Assembly: GCA_964017235.1 (NCBI GenBank)
Contig: OZ024929.1
Location: 16,923,464 to 16,987,463, forward strand
Length of the DNA: 64,000 bases
Direction of reading: 5' to 3'
Source: Sabellastarte sp. h YS-2021
Lineage: Eukaryota > Annelida > Polychaeta > Sabellida > Sabellidae
Below, in pieces: positions 1 to 10,574 of this stretch. How positions within the stretch are numbered: the first letter of the stretch is position 1; each line of letters opens with the position of its first letter. Under the pieces are notes generated by a model. That model was not told where the DNA came from and did not search any database. It worked only from the letters and a program-made list of their open reading frames with translations. The position numbers and the translations under genes are program-made.

Positions 1-100
1 GATGGAGTTTTTGAAAAAAAAATGTTCGAAATTTATCATCCTTTACTTAAATGAGATAATTGATGGAGCACCATTTAAAATAAAGTTCAAATCCATTTTT
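1..100. other. Unannotated flank left of RC-1
   Basis: AT-rich sequence with no recognisable gene or repeat. It ends in a run of T directly before the RC-1 5' end. Confidence 0.5.
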
Positions 101-1935
101 ACCCCACAGCCCTTAAGGGCTGTCGGGGGTATTGTTTTCACCCATGGTGTCTGGATGGGCGGGCGGGCTTGCGGCGGGAAATAGTTTTTCCGGGCTGTAT
201 CTCAGAAACCGTAAGGAGTAGGAAATTCATACTTGGCAAGGACATTGGTTGGGGGGTGTAGTTGTGCAACGTCATGGTCTGACCTTGAGTTGACCTTTGA
301 CCTTGCCGTAGTGACCTTAAGTTTGAAAACCTTGTCCGGGCTATATCTCGGCAACCATAAGGTGTAGGAAGTTGATACTTGGCAGGGACATTAGTTAGGG
401 GTTGTAGGTGGGCAACGTCATGGTCTGACTTGATTTAACCTTTGACCTTGCCATAGTGACCTTGACCTTTAAAATCTTATCCGGGCTATATCTCAGAAAC
501 CGTGAGGTGTAGGAAGTTGATACTTGGTAGGGACATTGGTTAGGGGGTGTAGGTGTGCAACGTCATGGTCTGACCCTGATTTGACCTTTGACCTTGCTGT
601 AGTGACCTTGACCTATAAAATCTTGTCCGGGCTATATCTCGGAAACCGTAAGGTGTAGGAAGTTGATACGTGGTAGGGACTTTGGTTAGGGGGTGTAGGT
701 GTGCAACGTCATGGTCTGACCATGATTTGACCTTTGACCTTGCTGTAGTGACCTTGACCTATAAAATCTTGTCCGGGCTATATCTCGGAAACCATAAGGT
801 GCAGGAAGTTGATACTTGGTAGGAACATTGGTTAGGAGTAGTAGGTGTGCAACATCATGGTCTGACCTTGATTTGACCTTTGACCTTGCCGTAGTGACCT
901 TGACCTATAAAACCTTGTCCGGGCTATATCTCAGCAACTGTAAGGTGTAGGAAGTTGATACTTGGTAGGGACATTGGTTAGGGGTGTAGATGTGCAACGT
1001 CATAGTGTGACCTTGATTTGACCTTTGACCCTTGCCGTAGTGACCTTGACCTATAAAATCTTGTCTGGGCTATATTTCGGAAACTGTAAGGTGTAGGAAG
1101 CTGATACTTGGTGAGGACATTGGTTGGGGGTAGTAGATGTGCAACGTCATGGTGTGACCTTGATTTGACCTTTGTACTTGCCGTAGTGAACTTGACCTAT
1201 AATACCTGGTCTGGGCTATATCTTGGAAACTGTAAGAGGTGTAGGAAGTTGATACTTGTTAGGGACATTGGTTAGGGGGTGTAGGTGTGCTACGTCATGT
1301 GACCCTCATTTGACCTTTGACCTTGCTGTAGCGACCTTGACATATAAAATCTTGTCCAGGTTATATCTCAGAGACTGTAAGGTAGGGACATTGGTTGAGG
1401 GTTTTAGGTGTGCCACGTCATGGTGTAACACTGATTGACCTTTGACCTTGCTGTGTTGACCTTTAAAATCTTGTTGCACCTTTGGGTTTGTCTGTTGATG
1501 CAGATTAAGCACTGTTAAAGTCATATTAGAATTCATTAAGAATTTCCTTTTGCAAGTTACCATTGTAACAGATGGAATTTCATCAAGTGAGCCACAGGCT
1601 TTTCTCCAACACCACACATAAGCATTCATTGAATGTATTGCCACTTCTGTATGCATGGGTAATATTCAAAACATCCAAACCATAATTCGGCCATTTTTGG
1701 TTTACTGATAAATGCTGTAATTTTATTATTTAATTGTCTTGTTTTAATACTTCATCTTTATATACATTTCTTTTCCTTAGATATTATTTTCTGTACTTCA
1801 GCATTATTTGGACCTTAATATAACTTACACTGCTCTGAAAGTAGCTTGAACTTTGTACTGTTACACTACTTCAATATCTCATGGTGTTGAAAAATATTTC
1901 CCCAGGCTGTGGGGTACGGGCATCTCTGATGCTAT
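101..1935 (+). mobile_element. RC-1, complete Helitron/Helentron-like non-autonomous element
   Basis: The 5' end reads ACCCCACAGCC and runs into an 18-base perfect palindrome (ACAGCCCTTAAGGGCTGT, 106-123). A GC-rich stretch and about nine 145-150 bp tandem units follow (about 180-1480), then a unique AT-rich arm. The 3' arm holds the inverted copy GGCTGTGGGGT (1905-1915), a small hairpin GCATC-TCT-GATGC (1920-1932) and the terminus CTAT (1932-1935) before a T run. Inverted subterminal motifs, a 3' hairpin and internal minisatellites are known features of non-autonomous Helentrons. I see no Rep/helicase coding, so the class is an inference from architecture. Minus-strand relatives lie at 51199-53004 and 54400-54870. 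Confidence 0.65.
180..1480 (+). repeat. RC-1 satellite array, about 145-150 bp unit, about 9 copies
   Basis: The phrase GGGCTATATCTC recurs near 191, 331, 483, 628, 775, 917, 1066, 1212 and 1355. Each unit also carries TGACCTTTGACCTTGC and a version of GGTGTAGGAAGTTGATAC. Units are diverged from each other. Short open frames here are satellite translations, not genes. Confidence 0.9.
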
Positions 1936-3011
1936 TTTTTTTGTTTAGAAAAAGTCAGGGTTTTTCTTCTGGCCAATTCCCATTGATCTTCTGGCATCTC
2001 CATGTTTTAAGACCCATGCTTACGCCGATGGCTGTATGGTTTTTGCAAGGACAATAGTCTATGCTACACCTACTTTACGGAACAACTTTCTATGTATATT
2101 AGTGTCATGACCATGTAGAAGTTCCATAGTTTGCAGCGCAAGTGCCCAGAAAATGAAGTTGGGTTTGCAAATTTCAAATTCCGATGCTGAGAAAAACTTG
2201 GAAATCCTCAAGATGGCACAAAAAGATGCAATTTTTGTTCCAACTATAAAACATACGTTCTATTGAGTATATGTTGAAGATTAGCCACAGTATCTATGGA
2301 TAATATGTTTTCAGTGTATTTTTCACATAGTTGAAAGATTTTATGGTGTTTTAGGAATCTGTAGTTTAGAAGATCCAACTAGATTCAAGTTCACTAGTCT
2401 GTAGAGATAACAAACAGCAGATTCAATGTTCATAACGATTTTGCTGTGCTAGTATCTCATATCTTAAAAATCACTGCTAGAGTTTGTAAAATGACTGAAA
2501 ACACACACCTTTTACTTATGATTTTTAAATGTTAATTAATAGCATTTAGAAATATAATGTAAAAAGCATTATATAAAAACTGTGTGTGTTGTGCTAGAAC
2601 TGAACCCTAGGCCTTTTGCTCTAAACTGGGGACTGGATTGCAGTATTCTACTGCAGTATTCTACTCTACAGGAAGTAGATAAAATGATAGTGGTGGCATC
2701 GTTTACAGAAATCAAAACCGGTTACCAAGGCTTTTGAAACGAAACAAAATCCGGTATTTCGTATGCATGTTCTCTGCATGTAAAATTATTCGCAGGAGTA
2801 CATGGGCAATAACTTTCAAATGGAAGTGGCTTTTGCGAGATATTATTAAGTATGGAAAAATGAGTTTTGCTCAATATAAAGGAAAAATGTAACATATTTT
2901 ACAAAATATGTATTTTTTTGTCGTTTCTATGAAGTATCAGCCATTAGAAAGCCTAAAATAATAATGTTTACAATAACTGGTTCCCAACTATTCTTTGCGG
3001 ATTTCATTTTT
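1936..3011. other. Unique AT-rich spacer
   Basis: I see no gene or known repeat. A 13 bp tandem duplication (GCAGTATTCTACT) sits near 2639-2665. The stretch lies between the RC-1 3' end and the RC-2 5' end. Confidence 0.5.
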
Positions 3012-3055
3012 ATCTCCCGCCCGGCCCGCCGGCGGGAGATTATAATTTGCACCAT

Positions 3056-3110
3056 GTGTGTGCGTACGTGCGTGCGTGTGAGGGTGCGTGCGTGCGTGTG
3101 TGCGTGTCAC
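3056..3110 (+). repeat. GTGC/GTGT-rich microsatellite after the RC-2 5' hairpin
   Basis: Imperfect alternation of GTGC, GTGT and GTAC units. A GC-rich or CG-rich stretch at this position also follows the 5' hairpin in RC-1, RC-3, RC-4, RC-5 and RC-6. Confidence 0.7.
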
Positions 3111-3301
3111 GCAGTTTCCTCTGAAACTACTACAGTTACACATTTTTGGTAAATTAGTTGTCCTAATGAATTTTTTTGCTCTTCAATATTTTTTGGGTTT
3201 GGTGAACTTTGGCCTACTTGTGAGTGAGTAATAGCACTTTCAGCTAATATATTTATATGGCTTATAACTCTGAAACTATTGCATTCACAGTATTTTGTTG
3301 C

Positions 3302-3309
3302 AATATGTT
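3302..3309 (+). repeat. Target-site duplication, left copy, of the LINE insertion
   Basis: AATATGTT here is repeated at 4534-4541. In uninterrupted SatE units the same bases run straight into GTTCAGCTAC, so the duplication brackets the LINE exactly. Confidence 0.8.
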
Positions 3310-4449
3310 CTTTTTCTTTTGGACTTAAGTGCAGCTTTCGACACAATTGACCATTCACAGATGATACAACGGCTTGAAAATCGCATAGGAATCAAAGCTA
3401 CAGCTCTGGAATGGTTTTCTTCATATTTGGAGGGCCGCACTCAAGCAGTCTACATAGAGGGTCATACATCAGAAAGTATATCACTTCATTTTGGTGTTCC
3501 CCAAGGTTCTATTCTTGGGCCAATTGAATACTCGATATACACTTTTCCAGTTGGTGACATAATCAGAAAACACAATCTTCAGTATCATATATATGCAGAT
3601 GATACCCAGTTGTACGTAGCCTTTGACCTTTCCAATCAAAACTCTCTTGTGCTGGCCACCGAAAAACTTAAGGATTGCATTTGTGAAATTAGCCAATGGA
3701 TGTCCAACAATAGACTCAAACTGAACGAAGACAAAACTGAGGCTATTATTTTTAAGACACCACATTCTAAGGGAAAGATTTGCATGGACCACATTTTACT
3801 AACTGATGCCTCTATCAGGGTATCTCAAAGAGTGAGAAACATTGGAGCCACCTTTGATGAAACATTATCAATGTCTGATCATATATCCTCAGTCTGCAAG
3901 TCTGCAAATTTTCATCTTACAAACATTGCTAGAATTAGGAAATACATCACCAAGGATTCCTGCAATATCCTGGTGCATTCACTCATTACCTCTAGACTGG
4001 ATTATGCCAATGCTACACTCTATGGACTTCCTGCTCGTCAGTTGAACAGACTTCAAAGAATTCTAAACAATGCGGCAAGGCTTGTCACACTTTGTGCCTA
4101 TGACTCTCATATTTCTGATATTTGTTGTCAACTCCATTGGTTACCAATCAAACAGAGAATTGATTTCAAAATTCTACTGCTAACTTGGAAAGCTCTAAAT
4201 GACAGTGCCCCATGCTACATCCAAGAACTTTTGAGACCTTATAATCCATCTAGAACTTTAAGATCCTCCAGTGATTTGCTTCTCACTGTACCTAAGACAA
4301 GCCACAGAACCACAGGCGACAGATCCTTCTCCTACAGTGCACCTAAACTTTGGAATAACTTGCCAGTTGAAATAAGAAGACTGAAAGAACTCTCTAAATT
4401 TAAAAGTGCCATAAAAGGACATTTGTTCAATGAAGCCTATAATCAATAA
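3310..4449 (+). CDS. LINE reverse transcriptase, C-terminal part
   Basis: This is the C-terminal part of a non-LTR reverse transcriptase that would copy its own RNA at a nicked chromosomal site. The frame is open from the truncation point to the stop at 4447-4449. RT motifs in order are LDLSAAFDTIDH (near 3325-3360, first catalytic Asp), GVPQGSILGP (near 3493-3522) and YADDTQLY (near 3592-3615, catalytic Asp pair). The C-terminal region has the LDYANA, LHWLPI and WNNLP phrases common in CR1/L2 and Jockey-like LINEs. There is no true start: the open frame extends a few codons back into satellite DNA. It cannot move by itself because the endonuclease is missing. Clade assignment to CR1/L2 rests on motif style and the 3' tail, not on an alignment. 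Confidence 0.85.
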   Translation, partial: LFLLDLSAAFDTIDHSQMIQRLENRIGIKATALEWFSSYLEGRTQAVYIEGHTSESISLHFGVPQGSILGPIEYSIYTFPVGDIIRKHNLQYHIYADDTQLYVAFDLSNQNSLVLATEKLKDCICEISQWMSNNRLKLNEDKTEAIIFKTPHSKGKICMDHILLTDASIRVSQRVRNIGATFDETLSMSDHISSVCKSANFHLTNIARIRKYITKDSCNILVHSLITSRLDYANATLYGLPARQLNRLQRILNNAARLVTLCAYDSHISDICCQLHWLPIKQRIDFKILLLTWKALNDSAPCYIQELLRPYNPSRTLRSSSDLLLTVPKTSHRTTGDRSFSYSAPKLWNNLPVEIRRLKELSKFKSAIKGHLFNEAYNQ

Positions 4450-4533
4450 TACTAATTTTTCATAGTGTCACTGAATATCAATGGATAGATTTTTGGCACT
4501 TTAAAGACCATTTATTGTATTGTATTGTATTGT
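3310..4533 (+). mobile_element. 5'-truncated CR1/L2-like LINE in a SatE unit
   Basis: Target-primed insertion bounded by the 8 bp duplication AATATGTT. The element starts inside the reverse transcriptase domain, so the endonuclease and N-terminal RT are absent. It ends with a short TATTG repeat tail (about 4511-4533), typical of CR1/L2-type 3' tails. The remaining reading frame is open for about 380 codons to its stop, which suggests a recent insertion. Confidence 0.85.
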
Positions 4534-5445
4534 AATATGTTGTTCAGCTACTTTGTCAACAGCTACAACATGGTCAGTAGTTTGGAAGTGTATCTCAATA
4601 GCTAAGCGAGTTATAACTACTTTGTCAATTTTTAATGATAACCATAATGAGTAAATGGCTTATATCTTCAAAAGTATTGCAGCTACACAATTTTGTTCCA
4701 ATATGTTGTTCAGCTACTATCTCCACAGCTACAACATGGTCAGTAGTTTGGAAGTGTATCTCCATAGCTAAGTGAGTAATAGCTACTTTGTCAGTTTTTT
4801 ATGATAAACATAATGAGTAAATGGCTTATATCTTCAAAAGTATTGCAGCTACATGATTTCTCTCAAATATGTTGTTCATCTACTTTTTTGCGAACTGTAA
4901 CATATTTAACTTTCACACCTGTTGCTCGATGTACAAGTGAGTAATGGCTACTTTATTGCTACTTTTACTGAAAATGTCAAAAATCAAAAATATCTCGAAA
5001 ACCATAAGAGATAGAGCAATTTCGAGCGAATTTTTGACCGACAGGGTAGTACAAGAGTATCCTATGCTAAGTGGAAAAAGGTTTGGTGAACTTTGGCCTA
5101 CTTTTGAGTGAGTAATAGCACTTTTACCTAATAATGAGTAAATGGCTTATATCTTCAAAAGTATTGCAGCTACACAATTTTGTTCCAATATGTTTGTTCA
5201 GCTACTTTCTCCACAGCTACAACATGGTCAGTAGTTTGGAAGTGTATCTCCATAGCTAAGTGAGTAATAGCTACTTTGTCAATTTTTTATGATAACCATA
5301 ATGAGTAAATGGCTTATATCTTCGAAAGTATTGCAGCTACATGATTTCTCTGAAATATGTTGTTCATCTACTTTTTTGTGAACTGTAACATATTTAAGTT
5401 TTACACCTGTTGCTCAATGTACAAGTGAGTAATGGCTACTTTATT

Positions 5446-7896
5446 AAGCGTCCCGCAAGGGACGCTTGTTTGTGTATGGGAGACCTTCAGGCTCCGCCGG
5501 CTCCGCATTTTGTTTTCCTTATAACTCTGTAACTGTTAGGCGGATTCTTTTCAAATTTGGCAGGTTTAGGCTGGAATATGCTGCAGTGACATTTCAACCA
5601 ATCAGAGAGGTCACACATCATTAGATTTTGGCATTGATTGGTTAAGAAATGGCCGAGTAATTAATGATTAATTAATCATTATGAATTTTCCAAATAAGGA
5701 AAACACAAAAATGCTTATATCTCGAAAACCGTGCTAGATAGAGCGATTTCGACGAAATTTTTGACCCACAGGGTATCTCTGCAGAGTAGTTATCCCAATT
5801 TTCAAAAAATTTTTGTCTCGCCAAACATGGCGGCCATTTTGAATTTTCGAATTTTTTGCCAAAATTGCAAAACATAAAAATGCTAATATCTCGAAAACCG
5901 TACTGGATAGAGCGATTTCGACAAAATTTTTGACCCACAGGGTATCTCTGCAGAGTAGCCATGCTAATTTTCAAAAAAAAATTTGTCTCGCCAAAAATGG
6001 CGGCCATTTTGGATTTTCAAATTTCTCGCAAAAAGTGCAAAACATAAAAATGCTTATATCTCGAAAACCCTGCTAGATAGAGCAATTTCGACGAAATTTT
6101 TGACCCACAGGGTATCTCTGCAGAGTAGCCATGCCAATTTTCAGAAAAAAATTCTCTCGCAAAAAATGGCGGCCATTTTGAATTTGCGAATTTTTCGCAA
6201 AATTGCAAAACATAAAAATGCTTATATCTCGAAAACCGTGCTAGATAGAGCGATTTCGACAAAATTTTTGACCCACAGGGTATCTCTTCAGAGTAGCCAT
6301 GCCAATTTTCAAAAAAATTTTGTCTTGCCAAAAATGGCGGCCATTTTGAATTTTCGAATTTTTGCGCAAAAATTGCAAAACACAAAAATGCTAATATCTC
6401 GAAAACCATGCTACATAGAACGATTTCGACAAAATTTTTGATCTTTAGGGTATCTCTGCAGAGCAGCTATCCCAAAGAGCTTTCACTCGGTGAAGTTTCA
6501 GACCCATAGCTAATTACTCACCTACTCAAAATGAGTAAATGCTAATTATCTCAATAACTATTGCGGATACCCAATTTTTATCAAATAACTCATTCATCTA
6601 CTTTTGGGAGAGCTTTCACATGGTGAAGTTTCAGACCCGTAGATAATTGCTCACCTACTCAAAATGAGTAAATGCAAATTATCTCTTAAAAGTATTGCAG
6701 ATAGCCAATTTTTCTCAAATAAATCATTCACCTACTTTTGGGAGAGCTTTCACTCCGTGAAGTTTCAGACCCATAGCTAATTACTCACCTACTCAAAATG
6801 AGTAAATGCGAATTATCTCTAAAAGTATTGCAGATAGCCAATTTTTCTCAAATAACTCATTCACCTACTTTTGGGAGAGCTTTCACTTGGTGAAGTTTCA
6901 GACCCATAGCTAATTATTCACCTACTCAAAATGAGTAAATGCGAATTATCTCTTAAAAGTATTGTTGATACCCAATTTTTCTCAAATAACTCATTCATCT
7001 ACTTTTGGGAGGACTTTCACTTTGTGAAGTTCCAGAACCGTAGGTAATTACTCACCTACTCAAAATGAGTAAATGCGAATTATCTCTAAAAGTATTGCAG
7101 ATAGCCAATTTTTCTCAAATAACTCATTCACCTACTTTTGGGAGAGCTTTCACTTGGTGAAGTTTCAGACCCATAGCTAATTATTCACCTACTCAAAATG
7201 AGTAAATGCGAATTATCTCTTAAAAGTATTGTTGATACCCAATTTTTATCAAATAACTCATTCATCTACTTTTGAGAGAACTTTCACTTGGTGAAGTTCC
7301 AGAACCGTAGGTTATTACTCACCTACTCAAAAAGGGTAAATGTGAATTATCTCTTAAAAGTATTGCAGATAGCCAATTTTTCTTAAATAACTCATTCACC
7401 TACTTTTGGAAGAGCTTTCACACACGAAAATGAAAAATTGTGAATATATCGGAAAAGCTATTTCTTCTCCTTTAATGCTCGGCGGGAGATACACACCGCG
7501 GCAGTGGTCTTGTCAAAAATTTTTGTCTCCCCAAAAATGGTGGCCATTTTGAATTTTCAAAGTTTTTGCAAAACACAAAAATGCTTATATCTCGAAAACC
7601 GTGCTAGATGGAGCGAACTCAACAAAATTTTTGACCTGCTGGGTATCTCTGCAGAGTAGCCATGCCAATTTTCAAAATATTTTTGTCTCGCCAAATATAG
7701 AGGACATTTTGAATTTTCGAATTTTTTGCAAAACACAAAAATGCTTATATCTTGAAAACCGTGCTAGATAGAGCAGACTGCGCTGACTTTGGTTGCCACA
7801 ACAGTATAAGGCTAGAAACGAAGCATTTTCTTAATACTTTAGCACTCACCTTTATATCCTTTTCGGGACGCTTTGTTTTTGCGAGCGATCCTCTAG
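5446..7896 (+). mobile_element. RC-3 copy A, composite rolling-circle-like element
   Basis: The 5' end is a perfect hairpin, AAGCGTCCC (5446-5454), loop GCAA, GGGACGCTT (5459-5467). A conserved arm follows (the CTCCGCCGGCTCCGC region), then about five SatB units of about 170 bp (to 6473), an RC-2-like block (6474-7512), SatB again (7513-7780), a unique arm, the inverted motif GGGACGCTT (7865-7873) and terminus CTAG (7893-7896). It sits in a SatE unit whose uninterrupted form is visible at about 4945-4975. Unlike copies B and C it lacks a segment of about 27 bp in the 3' end. Confidence 0.75.
6474..7512 (+). repeat. RC-2-like block inside RC-3 copy A: SatC array plus RC-2-type 3' end
   Basis: About seven units of about 134 bp (phrase ACTCAAAATGAGTAAATG) start abruptly inside a SatB unit. 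The block ends with GGCGGGAGAT (7481-7490) and CTTG (7509-7512), matching the RC-2 3' terminus at 10358-10389. SatB then resumes. No RC-2 5' hairpin is present. Confidence 0.7.
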
Positions 7897-8399
7897 TTGC
7901 TACTTTTACTGAAAATGTCAAAAATCAAAAATATCTCGCAAAGACGCAAACCGTAAGAGACGGAGCACTTTCGAGTAAATATTTGACCCACAGGGTAGTA
8001 CAAGAGTATCCTATGCTAAATGGAAAAAGGTTTGGTGAACTTTGGCCTACTTTTGAGTCAGTAATAGCACTTTTACCTAATATAATTATATGACTTATAT
8101 CTGTCAAACTATTGCATTTACAGTATTTTGTCCCAATATGTTGTTCAGCTATTTTCTCCACAGCTACAACATGGTCAGTGGTTTGGAAGTGTATCTCCAT
8201 AGCTAAGTGAGTAATAGCTACTTGGTCAATTTGGAATGATAACCATAATGAGTAAATGGCTTATATCTTCAAAAGTATTACAGGTACACATTTTCTCTTA
8301 AATATCTTCTTCATGTACTTTTTTATGAACTGTAACATATTTAAGTTTTACAACTGTTGCTCGATGTACAAGTGAGTAATGGCTACTTTGTTGCTACTT

Positions 8400-10320
8400 T
8401 TAGTGAAAGTGTGAAAGATCACAAGTATCTCGAAAACCGTAAGAGATAGAGCGATTTCGAGCGAATTTTTGACCCACAGGGTGGTACAAGAGTGTCCTAG
8501 GCAAAGGGAAAAATTTCAATTTTTGCCACTTTCAGCGGCCATCTTGGATTTTCGCGGAAAATGGAAAAGTGTCAATATCTCGAAAACCGTAAGAGATAGA
8601 GCGATTTTGAGCGAATTTTTGAGCCACAGGGTGGTACAAGAGTGTCCTGTTCAAAGGCGGAAAATTTCAATTTTCGCCACTTTCGGCGGCCATTTTGGAT
8701 TTTCACAGAAAATGAAAAAGTGTCAATATCTCGAAAACCGTAAGAGATACAGTGATTTCGAGCGAATTTTTGACCCACAGGGTGGTACAAGAGTCTCATG
8801 CTCAAAGGAGGGAAATTTCAATTTTCGCCTCTTTCGGCAGCCATCTTGGATTTTTGCGGAAAATGAAAAAGTGTCAATATCTCGAAAACCATAAGAGATA
8901 TAGCGATTTCCAGCAAATTTTTGATCCAGAGGGTGGTACAAGAGTCTCCTGTCCAATGGGGGAAAATTTCAATTTTCGTCACTTTCGGCGGCCATCTTGG
9001 ATTTTCACAGAAAATGAAAAAGTGTCAATATCTCGAAAACCGTAAGAGATAGAGCGATTTCGAGCGAATTTTTGACCAACAGGGTGGTACAAGAGTCTCC
9101 TGTGCAAAGGAGGGAAATTTCATTTTTCGCCACTTTCGGCGGCCATCTTGGATTTTTGCGGCAAATGAAAAAGTGTCAATATCTCGAAAACCATAAGAGA
9201 TATAGCGATTTCCAGCAAATTTTTGATCCAGAGGGTGGTACAAGAGTCTCCTGTCCAATGGGGGAAAATTTCAATTTTCGTCACTTTCGGCGGCCATCTT
9301 GGATTTTTGCGGAAAATGAAAAAGTGTCAATATCTCGAAAACCGTAAGAGATATAGCAATTTCCAGCAAATTTTTGATCCACAGGGTGGTACAAGAGTCT
9401 CCTGTGTAAAGGAGGGAAATTTCAATTTTCGCCACTTTCGGCGGCCATCTTGGATTTTTGCGGAAAATGAAAAAGTGTCAATATCTCGAAAACCGTAAGA
9501 GATAGAGCGATTTCGAGCGAATTTTTGACCGGCAGGGTGGTACAAGAGTCTCCTGTTCAAAGGGGAAAATTTCAATTTTCGCCACTTTCGGCGGCCATCT
9601 TGGATTTTTGCGGAAAATGAAAAAGTGTCAATATCTCGAAAACCGTAAGAGATAGAGCGATTTCGAGCGAATTTTTGACCCACAGGGTGGTACAAGAGTC
9701 TCCTTTGCAAAGGGTGAAATTTCAATTTTCGCCACTTTCGGCGGCCATCTTCGATTTTCACGGAAAATGAAAAACTGTCAATACCTTGAAAACCGTAAGA
9801 GATAGAGCAATTTCGAGTGAACTTTTGATCCACAGGGTGGTACAAGAGTGTCCTGTGCAAAGGGGAAAAATTTCAATTTTCGCCACTTTCGGCGGCCATC
9901 TTGGATTTTAGCGGAAAATGGAAAACTGTCAATATCTCGAAAACCGTAAGAGATAGAGCGATTTCGAGTGTATTTTTGACCCACAGGGTGGTACAAGAGT
10001 CTCCTGTGCAAAGGAGGGAAATTTCAATTTTCGCCACTTTCGGCGGCCATCTTGGATTTTTGCGGAAAATGAAAAAGTGTCAAGATCTCGAAAACCGTAA
10101 GAGATAGAGGATTTTCGAGTGAATTTTTGACCCACAGGGTGGTACAAGAGTGTCCTGTGCAAAGGGGAAAAATTTCAATTTTCGCCACTTTTGGCGGCCA
10201 TCTTGGATTTTTGCGGAAAATGGAATAGTGTCAAGATCTCGAAAACCGTAAGAGATAGAGCGATTTCGAGCGAAGTTTTAACCCCACAGGATGGTACAAC
10301 AGTGTCCTATGCAAAGGGGA
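8400..10320 (+). repeat. SatA, about 151 bp satellite of RC-2, about 13 units
   Basis: The phrase ATCTCGAAAACCGTAAGAG or a near variant recurs about every 151 bp from about 8426 to 10230. Each unit includes GGCGGCCATCTTGGATTTT and GGGTGGTACAAGAGT. Both strands carry long open frames that repeat every unit; these are satellite translations. SatA is related to SatB of RC-3. Confidence 0.9.
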
Positions 10321-10389
10321 AAATTTTCAATTTAGTATTTCTTCCCCTGCGGTACTCGGCAGGAGATACATACCGCGGCAGTGGTCTTG

Positions 10390-10574
10390 TTTCTACTAAA
10401 ACAAAGTTCTACTAAAACAAAGCGATATTCCGCATACCGGAAAACTATTAACAACACTATGAAGTGATATTTACTATCTAAATTTTTATAGAAAGAATGT
10501 AGTGTTCCTTTTAGATTAAATAAAGTGGTCCTTAAGTAAGTAGGTAGGCAGATAAATGATGTAAGGTATGTTTT
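10390..10574. other. Spacer between RC-2 and a decayed LINE
   Basis: Unique AT-rich sequence. A short tandem repeat (TTCTACTAAAACAAAG, near 10391-10420) follows the RC-2 end. Confidence 0.5.

Larger units (their letters stand above)
3180..8400 (+). repeat. SatE, about 163 bp satellite of RC-2, interrupted by the LINE and RC-3 copy A
   Basis: SatE occupies about 3180-3309, 4534-5445 and 7897-8400. The phrase ATGAGTAAATGGCTTATATC recurs near 4650, 4813, 5144, 5307 and 8248. Units also hold GAGTAATAGCTACTTT and GTTGTTCAGCTAC. The unit is a diverged relative of SatC (inside RC-3) and SatD (13.5-15.0 kb). Confidence 0.8.
3012..10389 (+). mobile_element. RC-2, large rolling-circle-like element hosting a LINE and an RC-3 copy
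   Basis: The 5' hairpin has a 10 bp stem, ATCTCCCGCC (3012-3021) with GGCGGGAGAT (3031-3040), followed by a GTGC-rich microsatellite (about 3056-3110). The 3' arm carries GGCAGGAGAT (10358-10367), the inverted copy of the 5' motif with one mismatch. It lies inside a second small inverted repeat, GCGGTA (10349-10354) with TACCGC (10371-10376), and the terminus is CTTG (10386-10389) followed by T. Two satellite types fill the element. A LINE (3310-4533) and RC-3 copy A (5446-7896) are inserted in it; without them it would be about 3.7 kb. No coding capacity of its own is visible. Confidence 0.6.

Noticed and set aside
101-1935. Simple satellite locus instead of a mobile element for RC-1
   Set aside because: The unique arms, paired end motifs and repeated occurrence of the same 3' end at 25032, 51199, 51722 and 54400 show a bounded element.
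3056-3110. Z-DNA or regulatory element made by the GTGC tract
   Set aside because: Only a microsatellite is visible; its position after the 5' hairpin is a feature of the RC elements.
5672-6441. Open frames on both strands over the SatB units (similar ones at 15446-16555 and 26113-26453)
   Set aside because: Same periodic peptide in all copies with no conservation of a single frame. Satellite translation.
8469-10162. Open frames of 70-177 codons on both strands
   Set aside because: They repeat every 151 bp with the same peptide and exist on both strands. They are translations of SatA.
8400-10320. CRISPR-like direct repeats
   Set aside because: Units are head to tail with no unique spacers and the setting is eukaryotic.
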